NCBI GenBank assembly: GCA_027046105.1
Contig: JALTZQ010000026.1
Span: 1-24,938 of the forward strand
DNA: 24,938 bases
DNA from: Pyrodictiaceae archaeon
Lineage (GTDB): Archaea > Thermoproteota > Thermoprotei_A > Sulfolobales > Pyrodictiaceae
Direction: 5' to 3'
Shown here: positions 15,708 to 24,127 of the stretch, in pieces
Position numbering within the stretch: the first letter of the stretch is position 1
Layout: each line of letters starts with the position of its first letter
Program-made: the position numbers and the translations under genes
The notes under the pieces: generated by a model
Database searches by the model: none
The model's input: only the letters and a program-made list of their open reading frames with translations
Told to the model about the DNA's origin: nothing

Positions 15708-17431
15708 CTCATTACCTGGACTAATGCCTCGATGAGTTCAGTCTTTAGCTGTTTACCACGTGAAGCGTAAGCTTCCAATAGTACAGCTTGCCTATTACCC
15801 GTGGCTGATAATACTATTGATGCTAGACCCCTAGCCAGCTGCCCCTCATCTCCAGCTTCAAGGATCTTTGCACCAGCCTCGCCACCAAGCAGCTTGAGAT
15901 ACCTCGATGATAATGGACCTCTTACTTTAATTTTCACTTCGCGTTCCCAGCAACCCCCTTCACTACTCCTACCCTGAAGTCTCGTTATCCTAGCCCTTGT
16001 CTCACAAACTCCTTTCTCCACTACCCTCCTATACGCTTCTAGGCGGCTTTCAGACACAAGGCCTAACCCCAGATCAATACCCATTGAGTCTAGTTGCTGT
16101 TGCATCCACTTCTCAAGGAGATCACTTACTTCCCTAAGCCCCCTTGATGCTAGTGTTAGTATTGATGCTGCTATCGCTGCAGCTGTATGTGCTAACATTT
16201 GTGGTGAAAGCTTCTCTGGAGTGTCAAGGCTAGTATGATAGTATTTATCTGGCCATTCATTGACGAGGGATGCTGGTATTCCTATTGCAGCTACAACATC
16301 GTGATCACTACCCATGCTATAGCTCATAGGGTACAAGCCTATGGTTGGGTATCTTCCATAGTCGAAAGCGGATGCATCCGCATGCGCCATCCAAAGGCTA
16401 CGGTAGAGTATAGGATCTAGGGGCGATGGTAGTGATAGGAGGCTCGTGTATAGGTTTAGACTTCCACCGGTTTCATCCAGTTTAGAGCCAACCATATCAA
16501 TACTCATGGCCGCGATAGTACTCTCTATATCAATAATCTTCTTGTCTATTGCGTATGCTGTTCCAGTATACTCTGGCACGATTAAAGCATCAACTCTAAT
16601 GCCTTTTTCACGTAGATAGCTCTCGTGCTCCCTCAATAGTCTTAATACTTCAACTAATACTGCAACACCACTAGCATTATCATGGGCACCTGGTGTTGGA
16701 TGACATATGTGCGCCATAAGCAGTACTCCTACGCCACTATCGTCTCCTAGCCTAGCGTGTAACACTGGAGTCACTGGTTCCCGGTACTCTGTATTCGACA
16801 CTACACGGACTATTTCACCATCAAGACTTAGAGCCTTAGCCAAAGGCAAGCTTACGGCTATGATCTTGGGCTCTTCTTGGAAAGGTGGAGGAAACACACC
16901 ATAATACCTTATGCCCGGTCCACGGTGGGAAGCAACTATGAGCTCTACACCCTTGCCTGCAAGATCATAGTAATCGTTGCTTGAAAATGACAATACTACA
17001 AGGCCACGCTCTTCTTTCACTTGCTTAGCAGGCTCTCTACCAACCAAACGAACCCTTGCCTCAACTTCCCCTGGAGGAGTATGCGCTACCGCTACAAGAG
17101 GATGATGACTCGTGGAAGCTACCTCCTCCCATCCACCATCACTTCTCCTCTTCTCTACCCGTACTCCTCCAGCAAGGCTCCAGCCACGAGGTTCCCACAT
17201 ACCCCATCGATTCCATAACCCTATTACTCCGCGTGCCACGTCAAGTCTAGACTCAACACCGATCTCGTCAAGAACCATTTTGACATGCTCACTTGCCAGA
17301 AGTATACCTTCACTACCTTGTATACGGTGGAGCCTGGATATTGTTGCTACAAGCTCCATTATACGGAGGCCTTCAGCCCGTTGCCTAAAACTATCAAGTG
17401 CGCTACTAAGGCTTTGCATAGGAGGCTTCAA
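15704..17431 (-). CDS. M28-type metallo-aminopeptidase (DUF4910-like)
   Basis: The 575-residue protein has an N-terminal helical region, a middle insert and a Zn-peptidase core. Metal and catalytic motifs are in order: AHICHPTPGAHDNASGVAV (His and bridging Asp), LIVPEYTGT (catalytic Glu region), SIDMVGSKLDETGG, MGSDHDVV, and WPDKYYHTSLDTPEKLS (last His). This pattern fits archaeal and bacterial DUF4910/M28-like aminopeptidases that release N-terminal residues. No signal peptide or membrane segment is evident, so it is probably cytoplasmic. The start is TTG 17431 with GGAGAG upstream; ATG 17419 is an alternative. It stands alone and converges on the PTPS-like gene, with a 4-base overlap of stop codons. 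Confidence 0.85.
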   Translation of the reverse strand: MKPPMQSLSSALDSFRQRAEGLRIMELVATISRLHRIQGSEGILLASEHVKMVLDEIGVESRLDVARGVIGLWNRWGMWEPRGWSLAGGVRVEKRRSDGGWEEVASTSHHPLVAVAHTPPGEVEARVRLVGREPAKQVKEERGLVVLSFSSNDYYDLAGKGVELIVASHRGPGIRYYGVFPPPFQEEPKIIAVSLPLAKALSLDGEIVRVVSNTEYREPVTPVLHARLGDDSGVGVLLMAHICHPTPGAHDNASGVAVLVEVLRLLREHESYLREKGIRVDALIVPEYTGTAYAIDKKIIDIESTIAAMSIDMVGSKLDETGGSLNLYTSLLSLPSPLDPILYRSLWMAHADASAFDYGRYPTIGLYPMSYSMGSDHDVVAAIGIPASLVNEWPDKYYHTSLDTPEKLSPQMLAHTAAAIAASILTLASRGLREVSDLLEKWMQQQLDSMGIDLGLGLVSESRLEAYRRVVEKGVCETRARITRLQGRSSEGGCWEREVKIKVRGPLSSRYLKLLGGEAGAKILEAGDEGQLARGLASIVLSATGNRQAVLLEAYASRGKQLKTELIEALVQVMS

Positions 17432-17535
17432 GGCATATTACACTCTCCAGGCTACACCACAGCATAACTAAGTGGATGCTCAGAAATAAGAATAGCCATA
17501 CAAATACACGTAGCACAACACTACTCTTGGAGGAT

Positions 17536-17748
17536 CTAGGAGGAAACACTACACTTGCTAGGAGACACACTTGGCTGCTCAGATCGCGTCTCTCCGTTTT
17601 CCAAGAAGTTAGCTATGGCCTCAGCTAATATCCTGCTTAGACTAGTACCACGCTCCCGAGCATAATGTATTAGTTGCTCGACTAGTTCTTCTGGGAGCTC
17701 TACTGCAATCCACAGATCCTCGTTCCCATTGCTAACCCTATGCGCCAA
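17536..17748 (-). CDS. Ribbon-helix-helix (CopG-like) protein
   Basis: This is a 70-residue protein. LWIAVELPEELVEQLIHYA followed by RERGTSLSRILAEAIANFLE is the beta-strand/helix/helix pattern of RHH DNA-binding proteins. A Ser-rich polar tail follows. Such proteins are antitoxins or small repressors acting as dimers. No toxin gene is adjacent, so a stand-alone regulator is more likely. The start is TTG 17748, with a GGGTG stretch upstream. Confidence 0.65.
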   Translation of the reverse strand: MAHRVSNGNEDLWIAVELPEELVEQLIHYARERGTSLSRILAEAIANFLENGETRSEQPSVSPSKCSVSS

Positions 17749-17903
17749 ACAAGTGCACCCAGTAAAGAGTTGGGTTTGTAGTTCTGCCTGAAAACTGCTC
17801 CGCCGCTACACTACGCTAGCCACCAAGGATACACGTTTTTGGCCACGGTAACCCTGATAATACCAGGGTAATGGTGGAGCTATTTTTGATGCCTATGTGG
17901 CTT

Positions 17904-18632
17904 TCAAGGTTTTCCTATACGGACTAGTGCTTCAATCCTTTCTATGCCAGCCCTCTTCTTCCACTCGTCTCCTATGACTACTATTGCTGCAACACCAACT
18001 ATTCTTGCACCACCTTTCTCGACAATCCTACGAACTGTGCCTAGTGTCCGGCCAGTCTGCACTATATCGTCTACAACAAGAAATCTATCGTCGCGGCGAA
18101 TACTCTTCCTAGGCACATAGAAGACTATGTAGTTTGATGGTGGTTCAACGAATGCTTCCTCAATATACTCCTCATAAGGGTTTTCCTTCATTCTCCTAGC
18201 TATAACCATTGGTACTTCAAAGACCATTGATAGTGCTGTGGCGAGCGAGATCCCACTAGCCTCTGGTACAATTATCTTGGTTATATTGTCGCTCGAGAAC
18301 TTCTCATAGAAGTATATGCTTATCATACGCAGATATAGTGGATCAGAAAGTATTGGGCTAAGATCAATAAGGCCCCCAAGCTCCTTTATGCGGTCCACAA
18401 CAACCCTCTTTGGGTCAATAGCTCTCTTTATCGCACTCCAAATTCTCTGAGCCTGGTCAATACTAGGTATCGTGTGACCCATTATGTATCTTGAGAGAAC
18501 ACTCTCTGGAAGACCAGTTATCCTCGATAGTTCACGATACGTATAGAATTTTTTAGCCAATCTAAGGGCTTCTGATGCCAATAATCGCTGCTTAAGCATG
18601 TGATACTTTGACGACACCGGATGCCACCACAC
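17904..18632 (-). CDS. HTH-phosphoribosyltransferase transcription regulator (GfcR/PurR-like)
   Basis: The 242-residue protein has an N-terminal helix-turn-helix around residues 30-60 (YTYRELSRITGLPESVLSRY) joined to a type I phosphoribosyltransferase domain. The PRPP-binding motif FLVVDDIVQTGRT is at about 184-196, and VPEASGISLATALS is the upstream loop. HTH-PRTase fusions in archaea act as regulators that sense PRPP or nucleotides; the halophilic GfcR protein is one example. It is divergent from a BMP-type ABC importer operon, which suggests purine or nucleoside control. The frame opens at GTG 18632, but GTG 18617 has GGTGG six bases upstream and sits about 5 bases from the start site predicted from the TATA element; ATG 18599 is also possible. 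The exact start is unresolved. Confidence 0.85.
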   Translation of the reverse strand: MWWHPVSSKYHMLKQRLLASEALRLAKKFYTYRELSRITGLPESVLSRYIMGHTIPSIDQAQRIWSAIKRAIDPKRVVVDRIKELGGLIDLSPILSDPLYLRMISIYFYEKFSSDNITKIIVPEASGISLATALSMVFEVPMVIARRMKENPYEEYIEEAFVEPPSNYIVFYVPRKSIRRDDRFLVVDDIVQTGRTLGTVRRIVEKGGARIVGVAAIVVIGDEWKKRAGIERIEALVRIGKP

Positions 18633-18639
18633 TAAACTG

Positions 18640-18753
18640 CCATACCTTTAAACGGCAAACGGGACACCAATAACTCGTACCCTTCCCACCAATCCCTAAT
18701 AACCAAAGGATGTTATCACGCATTTTAAACTAGTTGATTAAAAATGGGTATGG
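18640..18753. promoter_or_regulatory. Shared heptamer GGTATGG in both divergent promoters
   Basis: GGTATGG occurs on the reverse strand at 18646-18640, immediately after the TTTAAA of the PRTase-regulator promoter. It occurs again on the plus strand at 18747-18753, just after GATTAAAAAT on the importer side. The copies are in opposite orientation, each pointing toward its own gene. This is a candidate binding site for the HTH-PRTase regulator; a heptamer can recur by chance. Confidence 0.4.
18647..18652 (-). promoter_or_regulatory. TATA-like element of the HTH-PRTase gene
   Basis: TTTAAA, preceded on the reverse strand by GCCG, predicts initiation near 18622-18624. That favours a very short leader to GTG 18617. 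Confidence 0.45.
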
Positions 18754-18771
18754 TTGCCCGATTTTAGCTCT

Positions 18772-18795
18772 ACGTATAAACTTGTTAGCATGCTA
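18772..18795 (+). promoter_or_regulatory. TATA box and palindrome upstream of the BMP importer operon
   Basis: ACGTATAAAC at 18772-18781 is a TATA-like element. It predicts initiation near 18803-18806, with the GGGAG ribosome-binding site at 18806-18810 before TTG 18820. A perfect 10-bp palindrome, TAGCATGCTA (18786-18795), lies between the TATA box and the predicted start site, where a bound repressor would block polymerase; it overlaps CTAGCTAG (18793-18800). Confidence 0.45.
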
Positions 18796-18819
18796 GCTAG
18801 AGCTTGGGAGAAATAGGCC

Positions 18820-20151
18820 TTGGTCTCAAGGAGGGAGTTTATCTCACTACTCGTAGCAGGTGCTGCAGGAATAGCTATTGGGTATGGTGTTGCAAGTCTT
18901 CAACAAGCGTTCACCTCCCCTACAAAGACGCCAAGTAGCTCTATACCAGCTACAACTGTAACCGTGAAGCCAGCTGCCACAAGCGGTAGGAAGATACGTG
19001 CACTATGGATTTATGTTGGCCCTATCACTGATTTAGGGTGGACAAGAGCTCATCACGACGGGAAAGAGAATGTGGATAGGATGTTTCCTTGGCTTGAAAC
19101 TGTGCATGTTGCTGAGGTTAGAGAGGAGCAAGCGAAAACGGTTATAGAGAACCAGCTTTCAGCTGAACACTATGACGCAGTTTTTGCTACAAGCTATGGC
19201 TTCATGAAGGCTATTAAGGAGCTTGCACCAGATTATCCTAATGTCAAGTTCTACCATTGCAGTGGGCCTTGGGAGGAGTTCCGCGATCTGCCTAATGTTT
19301 CCACGTATTTTGCTGAATTCTACCAGCTCTACTACCTCAATGGTATAGCTGCCGGCGCTGTTACGGAAACCTGTCGTGTAGGCTATGTACCGGCTTTCCT
19401 CATACCCGAGGTTGTACGCCACATCAACGCGTATGCTATAGGTGCTGTTGATGGTGCAAAACTAATGGGTAAGTGCGGTAATGGAGAAAAGCTTGAGATC
19501 TATGTAACTGCTCCTCTTAGTGCGTGGTTTGCTCCAGAGAAGGCCAGAGCTGCAGCAGAGCTCCTCGTAGAACGCTATGATGTGGACGTCATCTCGTTCA
19601 CTGAGGATAGTACTGCTGTTCTTGAGGTAGCGGAAAAGTACTGGGATGAGGGGAGAAGAGTTTACAGTTTCAGCCACTATAGCAACATGTACGAGTACTT
19701 TCTAAGACGAGGCCAGAGGCTAAGGAGCCATCTTACTGGCCAGGTAGCTGACTGGACACCTATACATGCATACCTACTTGTTAAGCTCTATGCAGGTAAC
19801 TATGAGAAAGAGGATGTATGGGCAAGGCTAGGAGATTTTACACCCATTAAGTGGACAAGGCCACTTAATGAGTCCAAGGCCGGTGAAGCAGAAGGAGCAG
19901 TATACTTAGCACCCTTAAACACTGAAGCTATTCCCGCTAAAGCCCTTGAATACATAAAGACACGGTATGAGGAGATGAGAGAGCTCTTATACGAGCCTTT
20001 CACGGGGCCTATACGAGGATACGCTATTGACGGGTCGGGTAAGCCTCAGGAAGAGCCCCGACTAAAGGTCGAGAAGGGCAAACGGCTAGGACGAAACGCG
20101 TTATGGACCATGGACTGGTTCTACGAGAAGATAATATCGCTTTCAGCCTAG
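18820..20151 (+). CDS. BMP-family ABC importer substrate-binding protein (Tat-like signal)
   Basis: The 443-residue protein starts with MVSRREFISLLVAGAAG, a twin-Arg S-R-R-x-F signal followed by a hydrophobic core. A Thr/Ser/Pro-rich linker (about residues 33-55) follows, as in archaeal surface-anchored binding proteins. The mature part (IRALWIYVGPITDLGWTRAH, YDAVFATSYGF, VGYVPAFLIPEV, RSHLTGQVADWTP) has the order of basic-membrane-protein/PnrA-like nucleoside-binding proteins. It captures ligand outside the cell for the ATPase and two permeases encoded next. The ligand is probably a purine nucleoside, by family analogy. The start is TTG 18820 with GGGAG upstream. It is the first gene of a four-gene operon. 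Confidence 0.88.
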   Translation: MVSRREFISLLVAGAAGIAIGYGVASLQQAFTSPTKTPSSSIPATTVTVKPAATSGRKIRALWIYVGPITDLGWTRAHHDGKENVDRMFPWLETVHVAEVREEQAKTVIENQLSAEHYDAVFATSYGFMKAIKELAPDYPNVKFYHCSGPWEEFRDLPNVSTYFAEFYQLYYLNGIAAGAVTETCRVGYVPAFLIPEVVRHINAYAIGAVDGAKLMGKCGNGEKLEIYVTAPLSAWFAPEKARAAAELLVERYDVDVISFTEDSTAVLEVAEKYWDEGRRVYSFSHYSNMYEYFLRRGQRLRSHLTGQVADWTPIHAYLLVKLYAGNYEKEDVWARLGDFTPIKWTRPLNESKAGEAEGAVYLAPLNTEAIPAKALEYIKTRYEEMRELLYEPFTGPIRGYAIDGSGKPQEEPRLKVEKGKRLGRNALWTMDWFYEKIISLSA

Positions 20152-20185
20152 AAGGAGAAAAGGCGTCCTAGAAAGGCGTCATACC

Positions 20186-21700
20186 ATGACCCGTTTTATC
20201 GTGGAAGCTCGAGGGATATGGAAGACCTACCCTGGTGGAATTACAGCCAACCGTGACGTAAGTGTAGTTTTCCGTAGCGGTGAGGTAGCAGCGCTTCTAG
20301 GAGAAAACGGTGCTGGTAAAACAACCCTAGTAAGCATAATTGCTGGGCTCGTGAAGCCCGATAAAGGCTACGTAGTTGTTAATGGTCGTCGTCTGCCCCC
20401 TGGGAAACCACGTGACGCGTTACGTGCTGGTATAGTTCTTGTACCTCAGCATCCAAGACTAGTAGATACCTATACAGTTGCCGAGAACATCGGTTTAGCA
20501 CTTTATGCCGCTGGTAAGCCTCGTGGTATGAAAGAAGTATATTCCCTAGTCGAGGAGATAGCTAGAAACTACGGTCTTGACATTGATCCAGGTACCGAAA
20601 TTTATCGTTTATCAATGGGTGAGAAGCAACGTGTAGAGATCATTAAGGCGTTAGCTGTAGATGCCAAACTCATTATGCTAGATGAACCTAGTACCCATCT
20701 TACACCCCACGAGGTCAAGTCTCTCATTGCACTTACGAGGAGATTAGCAGAAGAGGGTAGAGCGGTAGTATATATAACACACCGTATTCATGAAGCCCTT
20801 AATGCATCTGATCGCATTATTGTTATGAGGAACGGTAGGGTTGTAGCTAGTCTACCAAGGGATAAGGCCAGTGAGGACAAACTACTAGAGTACATATTTG
20901 GCGAAAGACTTAGGGAAGTCGAGTCAACAAGCACAGTACCTATTCAGGCTACTAGAGCTGTTAATGGTCAGGGTAAGGCACTTAGTGTAGAAGACCTTTG
21001 GGTGAAGGGGCTTAGAGGCGGGATTGCTGTTCGTGGTGTCTCATTTAGTGTCGGGTATGGTGAGGTCGTTGGGATAGCAGGTGTTGCTGGTAATGGCCAG
21101 AGAGAGCTCTTTGAAGCCATTATCGGTATTCGGAGGCCTTTACGTGGCCGCATACTCATCACGGGCATCGATGTCACATGGGCGTCGCCACGTAGACGTT
21201 TACTTGCTGGACTTGGTATTGTACCGGAAGAGAGGATTGGCTGGGGTATTGTGCCCCGTAAGAGTCTCGTCTTTAACGCTATTTTAGGCAAGGCTGTTGT
21301 CGATGGAAAGCTTCTACTTGACTGGGGATATGCGAGGAAATATACAGAAGAGATAATCAAGTATATGCAAGTTGATGCAGCAAGTCTTGACGCCGATACT
21401 GATACGCTTAGTGGAGGTAATATGCAGAGATTCATTATTGGTCGTGAACTGCTTAAGAATCCTAGAATACTAGTTGCAATGAACCCCACTAGCGGCCTCG
21501 ACCTTGTTGCTGCACGTCGTGTACGTAGAGAACTTGTTGGCCTAGCTAGACGAGGAGCTGGTGTGCTCGTGTTCTCAGAAGATTTAGATGAGTTAGTGGA
21601 AATAAGTGATAGGATACTTGTCATGAGTAGAGGTGTGTTTAGGGGCGAGTACAGTAGACCATTTAATGCTGCAACGATAGCTAAGGCAATGACTAGTTGA
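20186..21700 (+). CDS. Double-ATPase subunit of a nucleoside/sugar-type ABC importer
   Basis: The 504-residue protein has two nucleotide-binding domains. Domain 1 has Walker A GENGAGKTT at 39-47, signature LSMGEKQR, Walker B LIMLDEPSTHL and the ITHR switch His. Domain 2 has the reduced loop GVAGNGQREL in place of Walker A, signature LSGGNMQRF and ILVAMNPTSGLD. One weak site is normal for the CUT2/nucleoside importer group, so domain 2 is not a defect. It powers the two permeases encoded immediately downstream. The ATG start is 34 bases after the binding-protein gene; GGAGAAAAGG upstream is rather distant. Confidence 0.93.
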   Translation: MTRFIVEARGIWKTYPGGITANRDVSVVFRSGEVAALLGENGAGKTTLVSIIAGLVKPDKGYVVVNGRRLPPGKPRDALRAGIVLVPQHPRLVDTYTVAENIGLALYAAGKPRGMKEVYSLVEEIARNYGLDIDPGTEIYRLSMGEKQRVEIIKALAVDAKLIMLDEPSTHLTPHEVKSLIALTRRLAEEGRAVVYITHRIHEALNASDRIIVMRNGRVVASLPRDKASEDKLLEYIFGERLREVESTSTVPIQATRAVNGQGKALSVEDLWVKGLRGGIAVRGVSFSVGYGEVVGIAGVAGNGQRELFEAIIGIRRPLRGRILITGIDVTWASPRRRLLAGLGIVPEERIGWGIVPRKSLVFNAILGKAVVDGKLLLDWGYARKYTEEIIKYMQVDAASLDADTDTLSGGNMQRFIIGRELLKNPRILVAMNPTSGLDLVAARRVRRELVGLARRGAGVLVFSEDLDELVEISDRILVMSRGVFRGEYSRPFNAATIAKAMTS

Positions 21701-21713
21701 GGGAGGAGAACAG

Positions 21714-22700
21714 GTGCCATCGTTTGGCAAACAACTCCTTGGTCTTGCTGCAGGCGTTTCAATGGGTCTTGTGGCTGCATTACTGTTGGCAATGTTGACT
21801 CCAGCAGGCTCCCATGGCGTGTTTCATGCTATATCTTTGGTTGTCTCTAAGCCAAGACTTCTTGAACAAACTGTTTTGCTTAGCGCACCGATAGCAGCCT
21901 CTGCTATCGGTCTTGTGCCGGCTTACCGAGCACGCTTTATAACCATTGGCTCTGAAGGACAAGTTCTCCTTGGAGCAGTTGTTGCACTGGGAGTTACAGC
22001 CTACTATTGGAAAGGGTACGATCCATTACTTGTCATCTCAGTCGCTCTAGTTCTTGCTGCAGTAGCTGGTGCAGTACTTGGTGTAGTGGTTGGCTTACTT
22101 AGACTAGTAGGTGTTAACGAGGTTTTATCAAGCCTGATGCTCAACTATGTGGTAATGTACTTAGTGAACTACCTAGTATCGGGCCCTTGGAGGGAAGGAG
22201 CTTTCACATTAACTCGTAGCGTCCCTAATGAATACCGCCTGGGCCCGGCCACAATCCTAGCAATACTAGTGGGAATGGCACTTGTCTATGAGCTTCTGCT
22301 GCGACGTACAAGTCTAGGTTATGCTATTGAGGCATATGGCTCTGCTCCACGTGCTGCTGTAACGTATGGTGTAAGTTGGCGCATGGTCGTACTATTTGTC
22401 TCTATCCTCTCGGGGATGGCTGCTGGGGTAGGAGGTGCGATGATGATGCTTGGTTTCCAGTATAGCTTCACGGCATTATCGGCGCCACCAGGATATGGGT
22501 ATATGGGTATACTGGTTTCTTGGATAAGTCTCTTAGACCCCTTAATCTCTGTTGGCATGAGCCTATTATTTGCAGGTATAGGTGTCACTGTGCGTTTGCT
22601 CCAGGCTAGTGGGGTAAGCTTTGGATTCACCCTTGCACTTCAAGCCGTCATAGTACTGGCTACAACAACTACAACCATGCTACTGGCCAGGAAGAGGTGA
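21714..22700 (+). CDS. ABC importer permease 1 (BMP/nucleoside type)
   Basis: The 328-residue hydrophobic protein has about 8-10 membrane segments. ARFITIGSEGQVLLGAVVAL matches the conserved region of branched-chain-type/nucleoside permeases, and LVGVNEVLSSLMLNYVVMYL is a diagnostic stretch of the nucleoside permease NupP-like family. The GTG start lies 7 bases after GGGAGG, a strong ribosome-binding site. The spacer to the ATPase gene is 13 bases. It pairs with the next permease to form the channel. Confidence 0.9.
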   Translation: MPSFGKQLLGLAAGVSMGLVAALLLAMLTPAGSHGVFHAISLVVSKPRLLEQTVLLSAPIAASAIGLVPAYRARFITIGSEGQVLLGAVVALGVTAYYWKGYDPLLVISVALVLAAVAGAVLGVVVGLLRLVGVNEVLSSLMLNYVVMYLVNYLVSGPWREGAFTLTRSVPNEYRLGPATILAILVGMALVYELLLRRTSLGYAIEAYGSAPRAAVTYGVSWRMVVLFVSILSGMAAGVGGAMMMLGFQYSFTALSAPPGYGYMGILVSWISLLDPLISVGMSLLFAGIGVTVRLLQASGVSFGFTLALQAVIVLATTTTTMLLARKR

Positions 22701-22709
22701 CAGGAGCCT

Positions 22710-23579
22710 ATGGAGTGGATTGTTGATCTCCTTGCAAGAGCGCTTGTCTATGCATCACCGATCCTCGTGGCTGCTCTAGGTGAGCTCATGCTAGAGCGTA
22801 CTGGGCTAGTCAATCTAGGCGTTGAGGGAATGATGGCTCTAGGTGCAGCAGTAGGCGCCATCATTGGAGCCTACTATCAGTCACCGCTAGCTACACTCCT
22901 TGGCGGAGGCTTTGCTGGCGTAGCATTGGCTAGCCTCTATGCAGTACTAGTCGTGAAGGCTGGCGCTGATCAAATAGTTGTAGGCCTAGGCCTCGTATTC
23001 CTTGGCCTTGGCCTCGCCGAGCTCGTGGGCTCATATATCGATGCACCATCACCTCCACTAGGTATCCTATGGTACAAGTTCGATACCTTCCAAGCAATAG
23101 CAATAGTATTAGCCCTACTGGCTTGGTACATACTCTACAAGACATGGATAGGCTACGAGTTACGTAGTATAGGTGAAAACCCAGAAGCAGCACGTGCCCT
23201 CGGCGCACGCATAGAAATGTATCGTTACTTTACCGCGCTAATTGCCGGCTTATTAGCGGGCATGGCCGGTGCATATCTTGTCACAGGAATGTACTATGGT
23301 AAGTGGTTTTCAGGGATAACCCGTGGCCTAGGCTGGATAGCAATAGGCATGGTCATACTCGGGTACTGGAACCCCCTTGGACTACTAGTATCAACGTATA
23401 TTGTCGGCTTACTCTTCGTCATAGAACCATTGCTGGCAGCCCAGGGACTACCACTCGTCATAGCCAATAGCCTACCATACATCGCCGTAATAGTGCTTCT
23501 AGCCCTTATAGCGCTAATTGCACGAAGAAAGGGCATAAAACCACCTACAACAATATGGTTGGATATAGCCACAACCTAA
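22710..23579 (+). CDS. ABC importer permease 2 (BMP/nucleoside type)
   Basis: The 289-residue membrane protein opens with LARALVYASPILVAALGELM and LERTGLVNLGVEGMMALGA, the classic start of the second permease of this importer group. GYELRSIGENPEAARALGA and WIAIGMVILGYWNPLG are further family stretches. The ATG start lies 9 bases after the stop of permease 1, preceded by GGTGACAGGAG. It is the last gene of the operon; no clear T-run terminator follows in the next 100 bases. Confidence 0.92.
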   Translation: MEWIVDLLARALVYASPILVAALGELMLERTGLVNLGVEGMMALGAAVGAIIGAYYQSPLATLLGGGFAGVALASLYAVLVVKAGADQIVVGLGLVFLGLGLAELVGSYIDAPSPPLGILWYKFDTFQAIAIVLALLAWYILYKTWIGYELRSIGENPEAARALGARIEMYRYFTALIAGLLAGMAGAYLVTGMYYGKWFSGITRGLGWIAIGMVILGYWNPLGLLVSTYIVGLLFVIEPLLAAQGLPLVIANSLPYIAVIVLLALIALIARRKGIKPPTTIWLDIATT

Positions 23580-23852
23580 AGGAGAAGTGACAAGAGACTA
23601 AGGACGCAAGAAAAGCGCTAAAATCAGTACCCGAATTTTCCAAGTTACCTAAAAAGCTAGTATAGGCACTACCGGGCTTCACGGTGATGAAAGGTTACGG
23701 ACGCATATGTGGTTGAAGAAGCTGAACAAGCCGTTATATTCCTGGTACCCGGCGGGAATACATATTTTTCAGAACCTTTTGTAGGTGAAGTTTGTGGATA
23801 GGTCTTTGGAAGGATAAATACTATTATACTTGGTGATTGCTTTCGACCGCAG
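23580..23852. other. Gap between importer operon and vapBC
   Basis: There are about 270 bases before the vapB promoter. The only long frame lies on the reverse strand (23669-24091) and runs across the vapB gene; it is Ser/Thr/Arg-rich and not gene-like. No RNA gene was recognised. Confidence 0.4.
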
Positions 23853-23860
23853 CATATAAA
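23853..23860 (+). promoter_or_regulatory. TATA box of vapBC
   Basis: CATATAAA about 35-40 bases before ATG 23895 predicts transcription from about 23880-23885 and a leader of about 10-15 bases. Confidence 0.55.
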
Positions 23861-23863
23861 CCT

Positions 23864-23896
23864 ATGTATACACTTAGTTTTACATGGTGTATACAT
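23864..23896. promoter_or_regulatory. Inverted-repeat operator candidate over vapB start
   Basis: ATGTATACAC (23864-23873) and GTGTATACAT (23887-23896) are exact 10-bp reverse complements separated by 13 bases. Each contains the self-complementary GTATAC. The pair runs from just after the TATA box into the vapB start codon, the expected place for autorepression by an RHH antitoxin or VapBC complex. Confidence 0.6.
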
Positions 23897-24125
23897 GGTG
23901 TCTGACGTCGTATCGGTTAGGGTGCCAAAGGAGCTTAAGGAGAAGATGAAAAAATACCGTGTTGATTGGAGTAAAGAGGTTAGAAGATTTCTTGAGGAGC
24001 GTGTTAGAATCCTCGAGTTTCTGGAGATACTGGATAACATTGAGAAGAAAGCGAAAAATCGTAGAACAAGAGTGGACTCGGTGAAGCTCATTAGAGAGAT
24101 GAGGGAGGAGCACTACGACAATTAG
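23895..24125 (+). CDS. vapB: VapB-type ribbon-helix-helix antitoxin
   Basis: This is a 76-residue protein. SVRVPKELKEKMKKYRVDW followed by SKEVRRFLEERVRILEFLE is the strand/helix/helix DNA-binding module. The tail (RRTRVDSVKLIREMREEHYDN) is the region that normally wraps the toxin. It is followed after 2 bases by a PIN-domain vapC reading frame. The ATG overlaps the palindromic operator candidate. The tail is intact, so the antitoxin itself appears functional even though the toxin gene is broken. Confidence 0.8.
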   Translation: MVSDVVSVRVPKELKEKMKKYRVDWSKEVRRFLEERVRILEFLEILDNIEKKAKNRRTRVDSVKLIREMREEHYDN

Positions 24126-24127
24126 TA

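Noticed and set aside
21061..21100. Missing Walker A in the second ATPase domain taken as a defect
   Set aside because: Reduced second-site loops of the form GxxGNGQxEL are normal in this importer group.
20968..21792. Long reverse-strand open frame of 274 codons
   Set aside because: It lies opposite the ABC ATPase gene, whose motifs are unmistakable. The reverse product is rich in Ser, Pro and Leu without any family pattern.
23669..24091. Reverse-strand frame of 140 codons covering vapB
   Set aside because: It has Ser/Arg/Phe-rich shadow composition, while vapB on the other strand has a recognisable fold, promoter and partner.
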